From positions 1 to 32,276 of the forward strand of contig WAOT01000055.1 of assembly GCA_015521115.1 (NCBI GenBank): a stretch of 32,276 nt of DNA, written 5' to 3'. The stretch comes from Desulfurococcales archaeon. GTDB lineage: Archaea; Thermoproteota; Thermoprotei_A; Sulfolobales; Acidilobaceae. Positions 14,271-21,468 of the stretch are shown here, one piece after another (the stretch's first letter is position 1; every line of letters begins with the position of its first letter). The translations under genes were made by a program, and so were the position numbers. The notes beneath the pieces were generated by a model. The model saw only the letters and a program-made list of their open reading frames with translations. It searched no databases and was not told where the DNA came from.

Positions 14271-15259
14271 GCCTCATAGCCGCTGCGGTGCTCGCCGCGG
14301 GGGGAATAGGTGAGAGGTACTACACTACATCCCTCCTATCATCAAGCCCCCTAAACAGGGGGCCTGGGGGGACGAGCACGTTCTTCTCCACCATAAAAGG
14401 CATGTACAACGTCGAGCTAGGCAACGTGTCAAGTATTGGGGGAGAGAAGTCTCTATTCATCATTATAGGCCCCGACGTCCCCTTCACCCCCGAAGAGGCG
14501 GGGAGGATAGCAGATCTCGTGAAGAGGGGATCCATAGACCTGCTACTAGCTGATGAGACGAACCTAACGAGCAAGATCCTAGAGGAGCTAGGGCTCAACC
14601 CGTTCGGGCCTATGGTGCTCAACTCTTCGAACCCCATCTCACCGTACATTGTGGGTATAAAGTGTGGGAACACGTCAGCCTTGACCACTAAGGCCGCAGT
14701 AGCACCCCTCAGGGGGGACGGAAAGGTCTTATGCAAGTACGCTAACGGGGAGCCTGCAGCGATCCTCTACGAGGTGAACGGGTCGAGAGTAGTGATAGTT
14801 GGTGATTCTAGTATTTTCGCTAACTACGAGTTCGATGAAGGGGTACTAGGCTCCCCCGCAACTAGGAGGATCGCATTATTCCTAGTCGAAGAGGCCATGA
14901 GCTCCAAGGACGAGAGGGTGATAATGGAGGTCTCACACTATCTCTATAACGAGAGCCTTAACCCCGCCACAGTCCCCGCCAGGATCCTAGACCAGCTACT
15001 AGAGTCTGCAGGGAAGCTCAGGGTCAAGGCCTCCACTGCAAGGCCAGAGCACCTGATAGCAGCCATGCTCGCAGTATCTCTCCCCTTCCCCCTAATACTT
15101 CTAACCCCCTCCCGCCGCCCTACCCCGAGGGATGAGGAGATGATTGAGGTTGAGGGTAAGCTCTTGGAGAAGCTGGCGTTCAAGTTGGGGCTTGACGTTG
15201 ACCTTGAAGAGGTCGGGCCCGAGGACATACTTGAGGAGCTAGAGGGAGAGGAAGGGTGA
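14237..15259 (+). CDS. DUF4350-like membrane protein of the MoxR cassette
   Basis: A 340-residue protein with an N-terminal anchor (about residues 5-22) and a second membrane helix near residues 275-297 (LIAAMLAVSLPFPLILL), followed by an acidic cytosolic tail. Between them is an alpha/beta domain with IIIGPDVPFTPEEAGRIADL and DLLLADET, the pattern of DUF4350, thought to be a degenerate type 1 glutamine-amidotransferase-like fold. Six sequons (NVS, NLT, NSS, NTS, NGS, NES) lie in the central domain, so it should face outward. It overlaps the MoxR gene by four bases (GTGA), implying coupled translation. Cargo and function are unknown. Confidence 0.75.
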   Translation: MPGRAVWAAALGLIAAAVLAAGGIGERYYTTSLLSSSPLNRGPGGTSTFFSTIKGMYNVELGNVSSIGGEKSLFIIIGPDVPFTPEEAGRIADLVKRGSIDLLLADETNLTSKILEELGLNPFGPMVLNSSNPISPYIVGIKCGNTSALTTKAAVAPLRGDGKVLCKYANGEPAAILYEVNGSRVVIVGDSSIFANYEFDEGVLGSPATRRIALFLVEEAMSSKDERVIMEVSHYLYNESLNPATVPARILDQLLESAGKLRVKASTARPEHLIAAMLAVSLPFPLILLTPSRRPTPRDEEMIEVEGKLLEKLAFKLGLDVDLEEVGPEDILEELEGEEG

Positions 15260-16170
15260 CTAGCCTCCTAGAGAAAATATTGGAAGAGACTGGGAAGGTG
15301 GTCGTCGGGAAGAGGGATGTCATAGAGACCATAGTGGCAACCGTAGTAGCGGGGGGACACGTGCTCCTTGAGGGTGTCCCAGGCGTCGCCAAGACTTTGA
15401 TCGCCAAGGCGGTCGCATCCAGCCTCGGGCTAGAGTTCAAGAGGATCCAATTCGTCCCCGACCTCCTGCCGAGTGATGTTACTGGGGGGATGATATGGAG
15501 GGAGGGGAGATTCGAACTCTTCCGAGGCCCCGTATTCACAGAGATACTCTTAGCCGACGAGATAAACAGGGCACCCCCGAAGACGCAGGCAGCCCTCCTA
15601 CAGGCGATGCAGGAGAGGGAGGTCACAATCATGGGCACCACGTACAAGCTCCCACCGCTCTTCACAGTGATAGCCACAATGAACCCTGTCGAGTACGAGG
15701 GCGTATACCCCCTGAGCGAGGCGCAGATTGATAGGTTTATGGCTAAAGTCGTAGTGGGGTATCCCACAGTTGAGGAGACAGTAAAGATCATAGACATTCA
15801 GAGGGAGATCGAGCGATGGCCGGTAAAGCCCGTTACGGGCAGAGAGGAACTACTGAGGGCTAGAAGGCAGTTATGGGACGTGCACGTCAACGACAATATC
15901 AAGGCTTACGCTGCCCTCATAGTAGAGGCGACGAGACGAGACCCTAGAGTCCTACTGGGAGGGAGCCCTAGGGCTGCGATAGCCATGATCCAACTAGCAA
16001 GGGCGTACGCACTCCTAGAGGGCAGAGACTACGTGCTGCCAGATGATATCAAGAAGATGGCGCACCCCGCCCTCGACCATAGGATAATACTCAAGCCAGA
16101 GGCCAGACTCGCGGGAGCCACCCCCTCCCAGGTGGTGAACTCAGCCCTCGAGACAGTTGAGCCCCCATAA
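15256..16170 (+). CDS. MoxR-family AAA+ ATPase
   Basis: A cytosolic AAA+ ATPase of 304 residues. Walker A is GVPGVAKT (40-47), Walker B is ILLADEIN with D101/E102, the MoxR hallmark NRAPPKTQAALLQAMQE follows, and sensor 1 is ATMNPVEYEG. The C-terminal lid begins near residue 190. MoxR proteins act as chaperone-like remodelers working with VWA or DUF58 partners, which fits the DUF58 gene 15 bases downstream. The GTG start overlaps the DUF4350-like gene stop. Length is standard. The substrate is not evident. Confidence 0.93.
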   Translation: MTSLLEKILEETGKVVVGKRDVIETIVATVVAGGHVLLEGVPGVAKTLIAKAVASSLGLEFKRIQFVPDLLPSDVTGGMIWREGRFELFRGPVFTEILLADEINRAPPKTQAALLQAMQEREVTIMGTTYKLPPLFTVIATMNPVEYEGVYPLSEAQIDRFMAKVVVGYPTVEETVKIIDIQREIERWPVKPVTGREELLRARRQLWDVHVNDNIKAYAALIVEATRRDPRVLLGGSPRAAIAMIQLARAYALLEGRDYVLPDDIKKMAHPALDHRIILKPEARLAGATPSQVVNSALETVEPP

Positions 16171-16185
16171 GGGGAGTGCACTAGC

Positions 16186-17478
16186 ATGCCCCTCCTAACC
16201 CCAACGGAGAAAGCAACAGCAACCCTCTTCCTCGCAATCATACTAGGCTTCCTAGGGGTCACGGGCAAGGGCCTCCCGTTCACCGCTGCAGGGAGCTCCC
16301 TACTCTTCATAGTACTAGCAGTAGCGTACGCGCATGCAAGGAGGGAGGCGGCCGCCCTATTCGGCTTGAAAGTCAGGAGGATCCACTCTGAGAGGGCTGT
16401 GGAAGGGTTAAGGATGGAGGTGAAGATCACCGTAGAGAACCCAACCCCGAAGGCCTTAAGCTATGTAGAAGTAATAGACCACGCCCCGATAAGGGCAAGG
16501 CCCCACGAGGCCGTGGGCAGGATACCAGTACCTGCGTCTGGCAGTGCGGTCTTTACGTACACGATAACACCAGCCCCCGGCTATCACAGGTTTAAACGGG
16601 TCACCCTCCTGACAGGAGACCCGCTAGGACTATTCCACACATCCAGGGATATACCTCTCTTAACAGGCCTGTCCGTCGAACCCATCAGCCTGGGGGAGCT
16701 CCTCTTCAGGGGTGTATCGGGAGGCCGGGCAGAGCCGCTTGTCTCGAGGATGAGGGGGTGGGGCACCGAGCTATACCATCTCAGAGAGTATGAGCCGGGG
16801 GACGATGTTAGGCGTATTGCGTGGCTTGCCACGGCAAGGACTGGTAGGCTGATCGTATGGGACGGGGTTAGGGAGGCGGCTGAGGACTATGCGATCCTAG
16901 CAGACCTGTCCGCAGAGTCATGGGCAGGCACGCCTGGAGAGACGGCGGCAGACTGGATAATGAGGGCTGTCCTCACAGTTTCGAAGGGTGTAACACTATC
17001 GGGTGGAAGGGTGTGGGTGACTATTCTAAGAGGCGATGTGTGGGAGGATCTCGGCCCCCTCCGGGGGAGGGATGCGGTCGACATGTTACGGGCTAGGCTA
17101 TCAATGGCAGGCCCCTCAACAGTCTCACCCAGGTCTACCCTGGCAAGATCCACAGAGGATCTCCTCGCCAGGGCCCCCATATCCAGCGTTAAGATCTTCA
17201 TGATCGGCCCGACCGCAGACCTAGCAAGCCTAGCCGAGACAATATCCAGGATCCCACAGGGCAGGTGCCGCTCTATTGTGGCGATATTCCACCCATCCGG
17301 GGAGACAGCCATCGAGGAAGTGGTAAGAAGGGCTGACCACAGGCTCATACGGGAGGGGATAACGCACCTACGTAGACTCGGCATTGGGGTGGCGGTAGTC
17401 GACTCCCCATCTAAACTAGTATGGCTACTGGAGGAGGCGGCTAGGTATGCCTTCGGACAGACTAGGCCCTGCCTCTAG
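16186..17478 (+). CDS. DUF58 membrane protein, MoxR partner
   Basis: A 430-residue protein with two N-terminal membrane helices (about residues 8-50), a beta-rich middle, the DUF58 signature YEPGDDVRRIAWLATARTG (about residues 203-221), and a C-terminal VWA-like alpha/beta region containing DYAILADLSAESW. DUF58 proteins are consistently encoded beside moxR and probably deliver or receive its remodelling activity at the membrane. The ATG at 16186 follows AAGGGGAGTG. It overlaps the next gene by 32 bases. The metal-dependent adhesion residues of a true VWA domain are only partly visible (DLSAES), as usual in this family. Confidence 0.9.
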   Translation: MPLLTPTEKATATLFLAIILGFLGVTGKGLPFTAAGSSLLFIVLAVAYAHARREAAALFGLKVRRIHSERAVEGLRMEVKITVENPTPKALSYVEVIDHAPIRARPHEAVGRIPVPASGSAVFTYTITPAPGYHRFKRVTLLTGDPLGLFHTSRDIPLLTGLSVEPISLGELLFRGVSGGRAEPLVSRMRGWGTELYHLREYEPGDDVRRIAWLATARTGRLIVWDGVREAAEDYAILADLSAESWAGTPGETAADWIMRAVLTVSKGVTLSGGRVWVTILRGDVWEDLGPLRGRDAVDMLRARLSMAGPSTVSPRSTLARSTEDLLARAPISSVKIFMIGPTADLASLAETISRIPQGRCRSIVAIFHPSGETAIEEVVRRADHRLIREGITHLRRLGIGVAVVDSPSKLVWLLEEAARYAFGQTRPCL

Positions 17479-18208
17479 CATATGGGCACTCACGCTGAAC
17501 ACGGCGGCCCTTATAGCGGGGGCGGTACAGGTGCCCCTTCTAACAGGTCTAATAGGGGCCTCTGTGGCGGCTGCTGGCCTGCCCGTCTCCCTTAGGAGCC
17601 CTGAGCGCGGCCTTCTGATAGCCTCACTCTCACTCGCCTTCTCCACGCTAACCTCAGGTTCACCAGCTTATGGGGCACTCCTCTTCCTGGCGGTCGTCTC
17701 ATTCCTCCTCTCAGGGGCGACGGCCGTGGGATGGAGGCCTGTGGCCCGTCTAATGCTCCTCGCCACCCTCTTCTGGGCATACATGGTGGCCTTCACCTTT
17801 GCCGCATCCCGGGGCGCCTCTCGTAGTGGTAACCCTATCGTCGCCGACCTAGCTAGCATGGGGGGAGGGGCTGTGCTGTTTGTCACGGCCACCCTCTACT
17901 CCACCCTGACGGCACTATGGGTTCTCTCACCGGGCCGGAGTCACCCGCGTGTTAAGACTATGTATAGTTTCCTCAGGAAGAATACTGCGCTACCACTCGA
18001 GGCCCTAGCGTTTATACTGACAGCGGCTTCCGTGTATAAGGTGCATTCCACAATATTCATTGTAATCCCGCTAGCCGGTGCCTACGTGTGGCTCAAGAAC
18101 GCTACTAAGAGTAGGGTCTTAGCTATCACAATATATATAATAATACTCTACATAGCACTCCACACCCTAGGAGCCGTGGGGGAGGTCGACTCAGTTCTAA
18201 GACGCTAG
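17447..18208 (+). CDS. Multi-spanning membrane protein ending the MoxR cassette
   Basis: A 253-residue very hydrophobic protein with about six or seven membrane helices and short basic loops (SLRSPERG, RSHPRVKT, KNATKSR). No family is recognised. It starts at ATG 17447 inside the DUF58 gene, preceded by GGAGGAGGCGGCTAGGT, so translation is probably coupled to it; this makes it the fifth and last gene of the cassette. It converges with a small minus-strand membrane protein gene, sharing a 4-base CTAG stop overlap. It may be a membrane platform for the DUF58/DUF4350 proteins, which is inference from location. Confidence 0.75.
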   Translation: MPSDRLGPASSIWALTLNTAALIAGAVQVPLLTGLIGASVAAAGLPVSLRSPERGLLIASLSLAFSTLTSGSPAYGALLFLAVVSFLLSGATAVGWRPVARLMLLATLFWAYMVAFTFAASRGASRSGNPIVADLASMGGGAVLFVTATLYSTLTALWVLSPGRSHPRVKTMYSFLRKNTALPLEALAFILTAASVYKVHSTIFIVIPLAGAYVWLKNATKSRVLAITIYIIILYIALHTLGAVGEVDSVLRR

Positions 18209-18402
18209 CTTGAAGACTCCCTCACGAGATCAGCACCCACAATAAGAGCTACGGTACCAATACTTGCCCCCACAATCCCTGCCACAACCCTCCCCTGAAA
18301 CGATATATAGAGCGAGATGGCGTAGACAGCTAATGCGAACCCTACGACCACCACACCCAGCAGGTTAGTAAGAGACCTTCTCCCCACCGGACAGCACACC
18401 AC
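18205..18402 (-). CDS. Small two-helix membrane protein
   Basis: A product of at most 65 residues with two hydrophobic helices (LLGVVVVGFALAVYAISLYI and VVAGIVGASIGTVALIVGA) joined by a short basic turn, and the tail LVRESSS. It starts with GTG at 18402 or the next GTG. A TATA-like TAAATTTTG on the minus strand (18426-18434) lies about 28 bases upstream, which suggests a leaderless transcript starting right at the GTG. It converges with the MoxR cassette. No family is recognised, and coding status is probable but not certain. Confidence 0.55.
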   Translation of the reverse strand: MVCCPVGRRSLTNLLGVVVVGFALAVYAISLYISFQGRVVAGIVGASIGTVALIVGADLVRESSS

Positions 18403-18466
18403 AGCCTCTGAGGGGGTTCAAGGCAAAATTTAGCCGTAACCGCCCCCGGGTCGCGGGTCTTACCGT

Positions 18467-18495
18467 AGTGATACCCTGGAGACCCCAATATCACT
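18467..18495. promoter_or_regulatory. Inverted repeat AGTGATA/TATCACT upstream of a winged-helix gene
   Basis: Perfect 7-bp arms at 18467-18473 and 18489-18495 are separated by 15 bases, about two helical turns centre to centre. They lie 35-63 bases before the ATG of the coiled-coil winged-helix protein at 18530. This is a typical place for an autoregulatory operator, but binding is inferred. Confidence 0.4.
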
Positions 18496-18529
18496 CGTTG
18501 TAGTCCTATACAAGCTATTGGGGGTGCTT

Positions 18530-19063
18530 ATGGGTATACTCGCTAGAATACTCGGCTTCGACAAGGACACAATATCGGTTCTTAGCACTCGTTTAGATGC
18601 GTTGGAAGAGCGCTGCTCAAATGTTGAGATCCTTGAAGAGCGCGTGACCATGTTGATCGACGGAATAAGGGGTATTGTGGAGAGCTTAGATGAGGTCATG
18701 GTTGAGGTGAAATCCCTAGCCAACAGCTCCCAGGAGGTGAGGGAGAAGATTGAGCACCTTGAAGAGAAGATAACACTCATAGACGAGGAGTTAGAAGATC
18801 TTAAGGAGAAGATCCATGAACCCGTCGAAGACTCCTCAGACGATGATGTGGAGGAGATAGTACTGAACGCTATAGAGAACGGCATGACTACCCCTACCGA
18901 AATAATAGAGGCAACAGGGCTCTCAAAGAACAAGGTTTACAGCGTGCTAAGAGACCTAGTGAACAGGGGGATCCTCGAGAAGAGGAGGGAGGGGAGGCAC
19001 GTCCACTACTCCATAATACATAGTTCAGAGAATACCATACCTAAGGGGGAGGCTGTAGCCTGA
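18530..19063 (+). CDS. Coiled-coil protein with C-terminal winged-helix DNA-binding domain
   Basis: A 177-residue protein. Residues about 15-105 are a long heptad-patterned, acidic coiled coil (repeated LEE, LDEVMVEVKSL, EKIEHLEEKITLIDEELEDLKEKI), then an acidic linker with SSDDDVEE. Residues about 110-165 form a winged helix (TTPTEIIEATGLSKNKVYSVLRDLV, GILEKRREGRHVHYSI), of the TrmB/MarR-like type in which the recognition helix contains SKNKVYSVL. Starts at TTG 18518 or GTG 18524 are possible, but ATG 18530 has GGGGGTG six bases upstream. It probably acts as a dimer or larger assembly through the coiled coil. The target is unknown; an inverted repeat upstream hints at autoregulation. Confidence 0.8.
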   Translation: MGILARILGFDKDTISVLSTRLDALEERCSNVEILEERVTMLIDGIRGIVESLDEVMVEVKSLANSSQEVREKIEHLEEKITLIDEELEDLKEKIHEPVEDSSDDDVEEIVLNAIENGMTTPTEIIEATGLSKNKVYSVLRDLVNRGILEKRREGRHVHYSIIHSSENTIPKGEAVA

Positions 19064-19080
19064 AACCCGGGATGAAGATT

Positions 19081-19674
19081 TTATCCTGGTAGTCCCGCTA
19101 TTAGGGGGAGGATTATTGGGAGGAGGAGTGTTATAATAGCGCCATGAGCGAACGCTATAACCCCGAGACTCCTCCCCCTCGCAGCTATAACGCCGAGGCT
19201 AGTGTCCATTGTTGTCGCCCCTCCAGCAGCTATGCCAGCAAACTCCAAACGACGGGGAAGTAGGGGGTAGAGCGCTATCACTATGATCTCCCTTGCAAGG
19301 TTCGAGGTAAACCCTAGATATCCCCAATACGCTCCTCCAATCTCCGCCAGCATGGGCCCTGTCAACGTATACCACCCGCACCCTCCCCCTACCGCCGCAG
19401 AGAGTCTAACGTCGAGATCCAACACTACACCTAAAAGTAGCCCCGCAATAGTGCTCATAGCAATGGTTGAGATGGCGAGGAAGACGCCTGCTAATAGATC
19501 CCTCCTACCGAGATCCCTCCTCCCCCCAAGTTCAAGGCCTATGAGGAATACTAGGACGCCGAGCAACACTGTTGTGATCTGCTCAGTCCGTGGTGGGGTA
19601 ATCCCAAAGTATCCCATGGATAACCCGACACCGAAGACCGCTAACGCTGACACCGCCTGTTTAGCAGCATCCAT
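19081..19674 (-). CDS. LysO-type exporter, C-terminal subunit (DUF340-like)
   Basis: A 197-residue membrane protein matching the C-terminal two thirds of the lysine exporter LysO (YbjE). The conserved segments GCGWYTLTGPMLAEIGGAYWG, FTSNLAREI and ATTMDTSLGVIAARG correspond closely to the E. coli LysO segments around GWYSLSG, NDLAREL and ATSMDFTLPV. It has five or six membrane helices. An SD-like GGGGAGG lies about 8 bases before ATG 19674, and an upstream GTG at 19683 abuts it. The preceding gene encodes the N-terminal third and overlaps it by 34 bases in another frame, so two chains probably assemble into one transporter exporting lysine or a related amino acid. Confidence 0.8.
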   Translation of the reverse strand: MDAAKQAVSALAVFGVGLSMGYFGITPPRTEQITTVLLGVLVFLIGLELGGRRDLGRRDLLAGVFLAISTIAMSTIAGLLLGVVLDLDVRLSAAVGGGCGWYTLTGPMLAEIGGAYWGYLGFTSNLAREIIVIALYPLLPRRLEFAGIAAGGATTMDTSLGVIAARGRSLGVIAFAHGAIITLLLPIILPLIAGLPG

Positions 19675-19907
19675 ACGATACACCCTCCCCCAACTGAGAA
19701 CGCTATCGATGTTAGGGCGAACAGTAATGGTGTCAGGAGTAGGCCTCCAACGCTTGCACCCTCAACAGCTCCTCCCGCCGAGATCCCGACCACTAGGATT
19801 AGAGCGTATGTCACAAGAACGACCAGATCCCCCGTCTGCCGCGGTCTTATCCGGCCCCCAACAATATACCCTACGACTAGGCTTGCAAACAATATGACCG
19901 GTAGCAA
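19641..19907 (-). CDS. LysO-type exporter, N-terminal subunit
   Basis: An 88-residue hydrophobic protein with about three membrane helices (LPVILFASLVVGYIVGG, LVVLVTYALILVVGISAG, LLLTPLLFALTSIAFSVGG), matching the N-terminal third of LysO. The TTG at 19907 is chosen because the AT-rich box at 19943-19951 would start transcription near 19920. The longer frame from TTG 19964 would begin upstream of that box and add polar, non-family residues. It ends inside the C-terminal subunit gene. Two-gene LysO versions are known in other prokaryotes, so this need not be a frameshift. Confidence 0.7.
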   Translation of the reverse strand: MLPVILFASLVVGYIVGGRIRPRQTGDLVVLVTYALILVVGISAGGAVEGASVGGLLLTPLLFALTSIAFSVGGGCIVWMLLNRRCQR

Positions 19908-19942
19908 GTGCCGTCCCCAGCCCTCAAAACCTTGGGGACTCG

Positions 19943-19951
19943 TATTAATAA
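19943..19951. promoter_or_regulatory. Shared palindromic TATA-like box
   Basis: TATTAATA (19943-19950) is its own reverse complement and is the only AT-rich element in the 71-base spacer between the LysO pair (minus) and the hypothetical gene at 19979 (plus). Its distance fits both: start sites near 19920 and 19973, giving short or nearly absent leaders. One box may thus drive both directions. Confidence 0.5.
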
Positions 19952-19978
19952 GTCGGTCTCGCAACTCATAAGCGAGGT

Positions 19979-20497
19979 GTGATATATTTGGCGTCGGATG
20001 AGTGCGAGAAGATCATTCACGAGGCCCTCGAACAGCTCTCAGAGTTCAGCCCCCAACTATTGGATAAGAGGCTAATCATATATGGTGCGAGCGGCAGCCT
20101 CGACTTCGTCTTCTCAGTAGAATGCACAGAAACAGGACAACTCCTAACACTCTTCGGGCTCCCAGCCTTCTTCAAAAAGCTCCCAAGAGGGGATGGAGCC
20201 CTTAAACTCCTCGAGAGCCTTCTAGAAGTGGCTGGCCAGGAGTACCTGATGCTATCCAAGATCGACGAAAACCTCCTAATATCCCAGCCACCGATCCCTG
20301 GAGAGAAACCCAACATTGGAGACCTCCAGAGGTTCTTCAGCCTAGGAATACTGCTAGTGCTATGGATGTCGAAACAACTGGAATCAATAGAGAAGGGAGG
20401 GGAGGTCAAGCCTTTCAGTATTGAGGAAATGCTAAGAATATTAGAATCCCAGCAGGGCACCGGAGAGGCTTCTGAAACTCAAGGGACACAGCCGTGA
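19979..20497 (+). CDS. Hypothetical protein, unknown function
   Basis: A 172-residue soluble protein without recognised motifs. The N-terminal half alternates helix (CEKIIHEALEQLSEF) and strand-like stretches (RLIIYGASGSLDFVFSVEC), the middle is helical and hydrophobic (FFSLGILLVLWMSKQLESIE), and the tail is Gly/Glu/Thr-rich. Two cysteines are not in a metal-binding arrangement. The start is GTG 19979 or TTG 19988; the former would be nearly leaderless given the TATA-like box at 19943. It stands alone, divergent from the LysO pair and followed by a 489-base stretch before the next confident start. Coding is supported by normal codon use; no function is proposed. Confidence 0.65.
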   Translation: MIYLASDECEKIIHEALEQLSEFSPQLLDKRLIIYGASGSLDFVFSVECTETGQLLTLFGLPAFFKKLPRGDGALKLLESLLEVAGQEYLMLSKIDENLLISQPPIPGEKPNIGDLQRFFSLGILLVLWMSKQLESIEKGGEVKPFSIEEMLRILESQQGTGEASETQGTQP

Positions 20498-20986
20498 CTA
20501 ACCCTCACGACCCCAGCACGGCACGCCTCACTCTCCTTATCTCTGTAAATAACGTGAACTATTACAAGACATAATAAAGCTGTACGGACACTGTAATTTC
20601 CGGTGGCTCCTGTTATGATCGGACTATACCCCAAATTACACTCTGCTACCCCCGTCCAGGGCCTCCGAGACCTCCTTGGGGTTATGGTCAGGCCCTTAAT
20701 TCACTCTCCAAGGAAGAGAGGCCCTCATAACACTGAGCCTGACGGGGATCCCGCAGTCAAGGGTGTACCCCCGCCTCCCCATAGGTCTCCAAGCAGGTCG
20801 ACCCCGTCCCCGCTTACCCGGCCATCCAGTCTCTCGAGGCCTATCCGGTCACAGCTGAGAGACCGGTTGCTGGGATCCGTTCAGAGTAGTCCTCCCCGAC
20901 ACTCACGCGGTACGTCCAACCCCAGGATTCTCCCCCCATTTATTGCACCGGAGATCTTCAGCCCAACAGGATCGGTTGTCGGGGGC
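20498..20986. other. Stretch of 489 bases with no confident gene
   Basis: The downstream regulator frame is open across 20603-20986, but its translation there is Pro/Arg/Ser-rich and lacks the Glu/Lys-rich composition and codon habits of real genes, so I treat it as non-coding. The segment holds AT-rich promoter-like sequence at 20545-20600, an 8-bp inverted repeat TGTAATTT (20592-20599) / AAATTACA (20633-20640), a 6-bp hairpin CCGGTC/GACCGG (20845-20866), and a TATA-like ATTTATTG near 20939-20946. A disordered N-terminal extension or a small RNA cannot be excluded. Confidence 0.45.
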
Positions 20987-21427
20987 ATGATGGTACCCGT
21001 GATACTCGCCTCTAAGAGGCTCAAACACCACCCTCTGAGGCATAAGATCATTAGTGTCCTAGAGTCGACAGGGTACTCTACTGTGAAGAGGCTGGCAGCG
21101 ATACTGGGTGTGAGTAGGGCTTCCGTCCTGTGGCACCTCTACACGCTGGAGCGGGAGGGCGTGGTCGAGTCGGAGAAGATCTGTTCGACAAGGGTATTCT
21201 ACCTAGCTGGTAGGAGGAGGAGAGCCCTGCACTCATACCTCCTATCCCATAAGACGAGGAGGTCTATAATAGAGGCTTTGAAAAACGGCGGCCCGATGGG
21301 GGTCAGCTCGCTCTCTAAGGTTGTGGGTGCTGCCAAGTCCACGGTCAAACACCACCTCAATATCCTAGAGGATTTCGGGTTCGTCGCCAGGACGGGTTCA
21401 AAGTATATGGTAACGGATCTGTGCTAA
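20987..21427 (+). CDS. Tandem winged-helix transcriptional regulator
   Basis: A 146-residue protein made of two consecutive winged-helix domains of the ArsR/MarR-like kind. The first (about residues 14-75) has LAAILGVSRASVLWHLYTLEREGVV and the second (about 82-145) has LSKVVGAAKSTVKHHLNILEDFGFV; each has the helix-turn-helix followed by a wing. There is no obvious ligand or metal site. ATG 20987 (or ATG 20990) is preferred because a TATA-like ATTTATTG lies about 45 bases upstream and the domain content starts here. The open frame extends back to GTG 20603 but with non-coding-like composition. It lies 41 bases before the molybdoenzyme gene on the same strand and might control it. Confidence 0.75.
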   Translation: MMVPVILASKRLKHHPLRHKIISVLESTGYSTVKRLAAILGVSRASVLWHLYTLEREGVVESEKICSTRVFYLAGRRRRALHSYLLSHKTRRSIIEALKNGGPMGVSSLSKVVGAAKSTVKHHLNILEDFGFVARTGSKYMVTDLC

Positions 21428-21434
21428 GATAAAT
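21425..21434 (+). promoter_or_regulatory. Putative TATA box of the molybdoenzyme gene
   Basis: AAGATAAATC lies directly after the regulator stop, centred about 39 bases before ATG 21469. A start near 21457 would leave a 12-base leader with TAAGGTG. Inferred from composition and spacing. Confidence 0.4.
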
Positions 21435-21468
21435 CGCCTCAGACGTCATAAGGTATCGCATAAGGTGT

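Noticed and set aside
19641-19683. Sequencing frameshift splitting lysO
   Set aside because: The second frame has its own well-spaced ribosome-binding sequence and both chains are complete domains, so a natural two-gene form is more likely.
20603-20986. A 128-residue N-terminal extension of the tandem winged-helix regulator
   Set aside because: Composition (Pro, Arg, Ser rich, few Glu/Lys) is not like the neighbouring proteins, and a TATA-like box near 20940 fits a start at 20987. Kept as an open possibility only.
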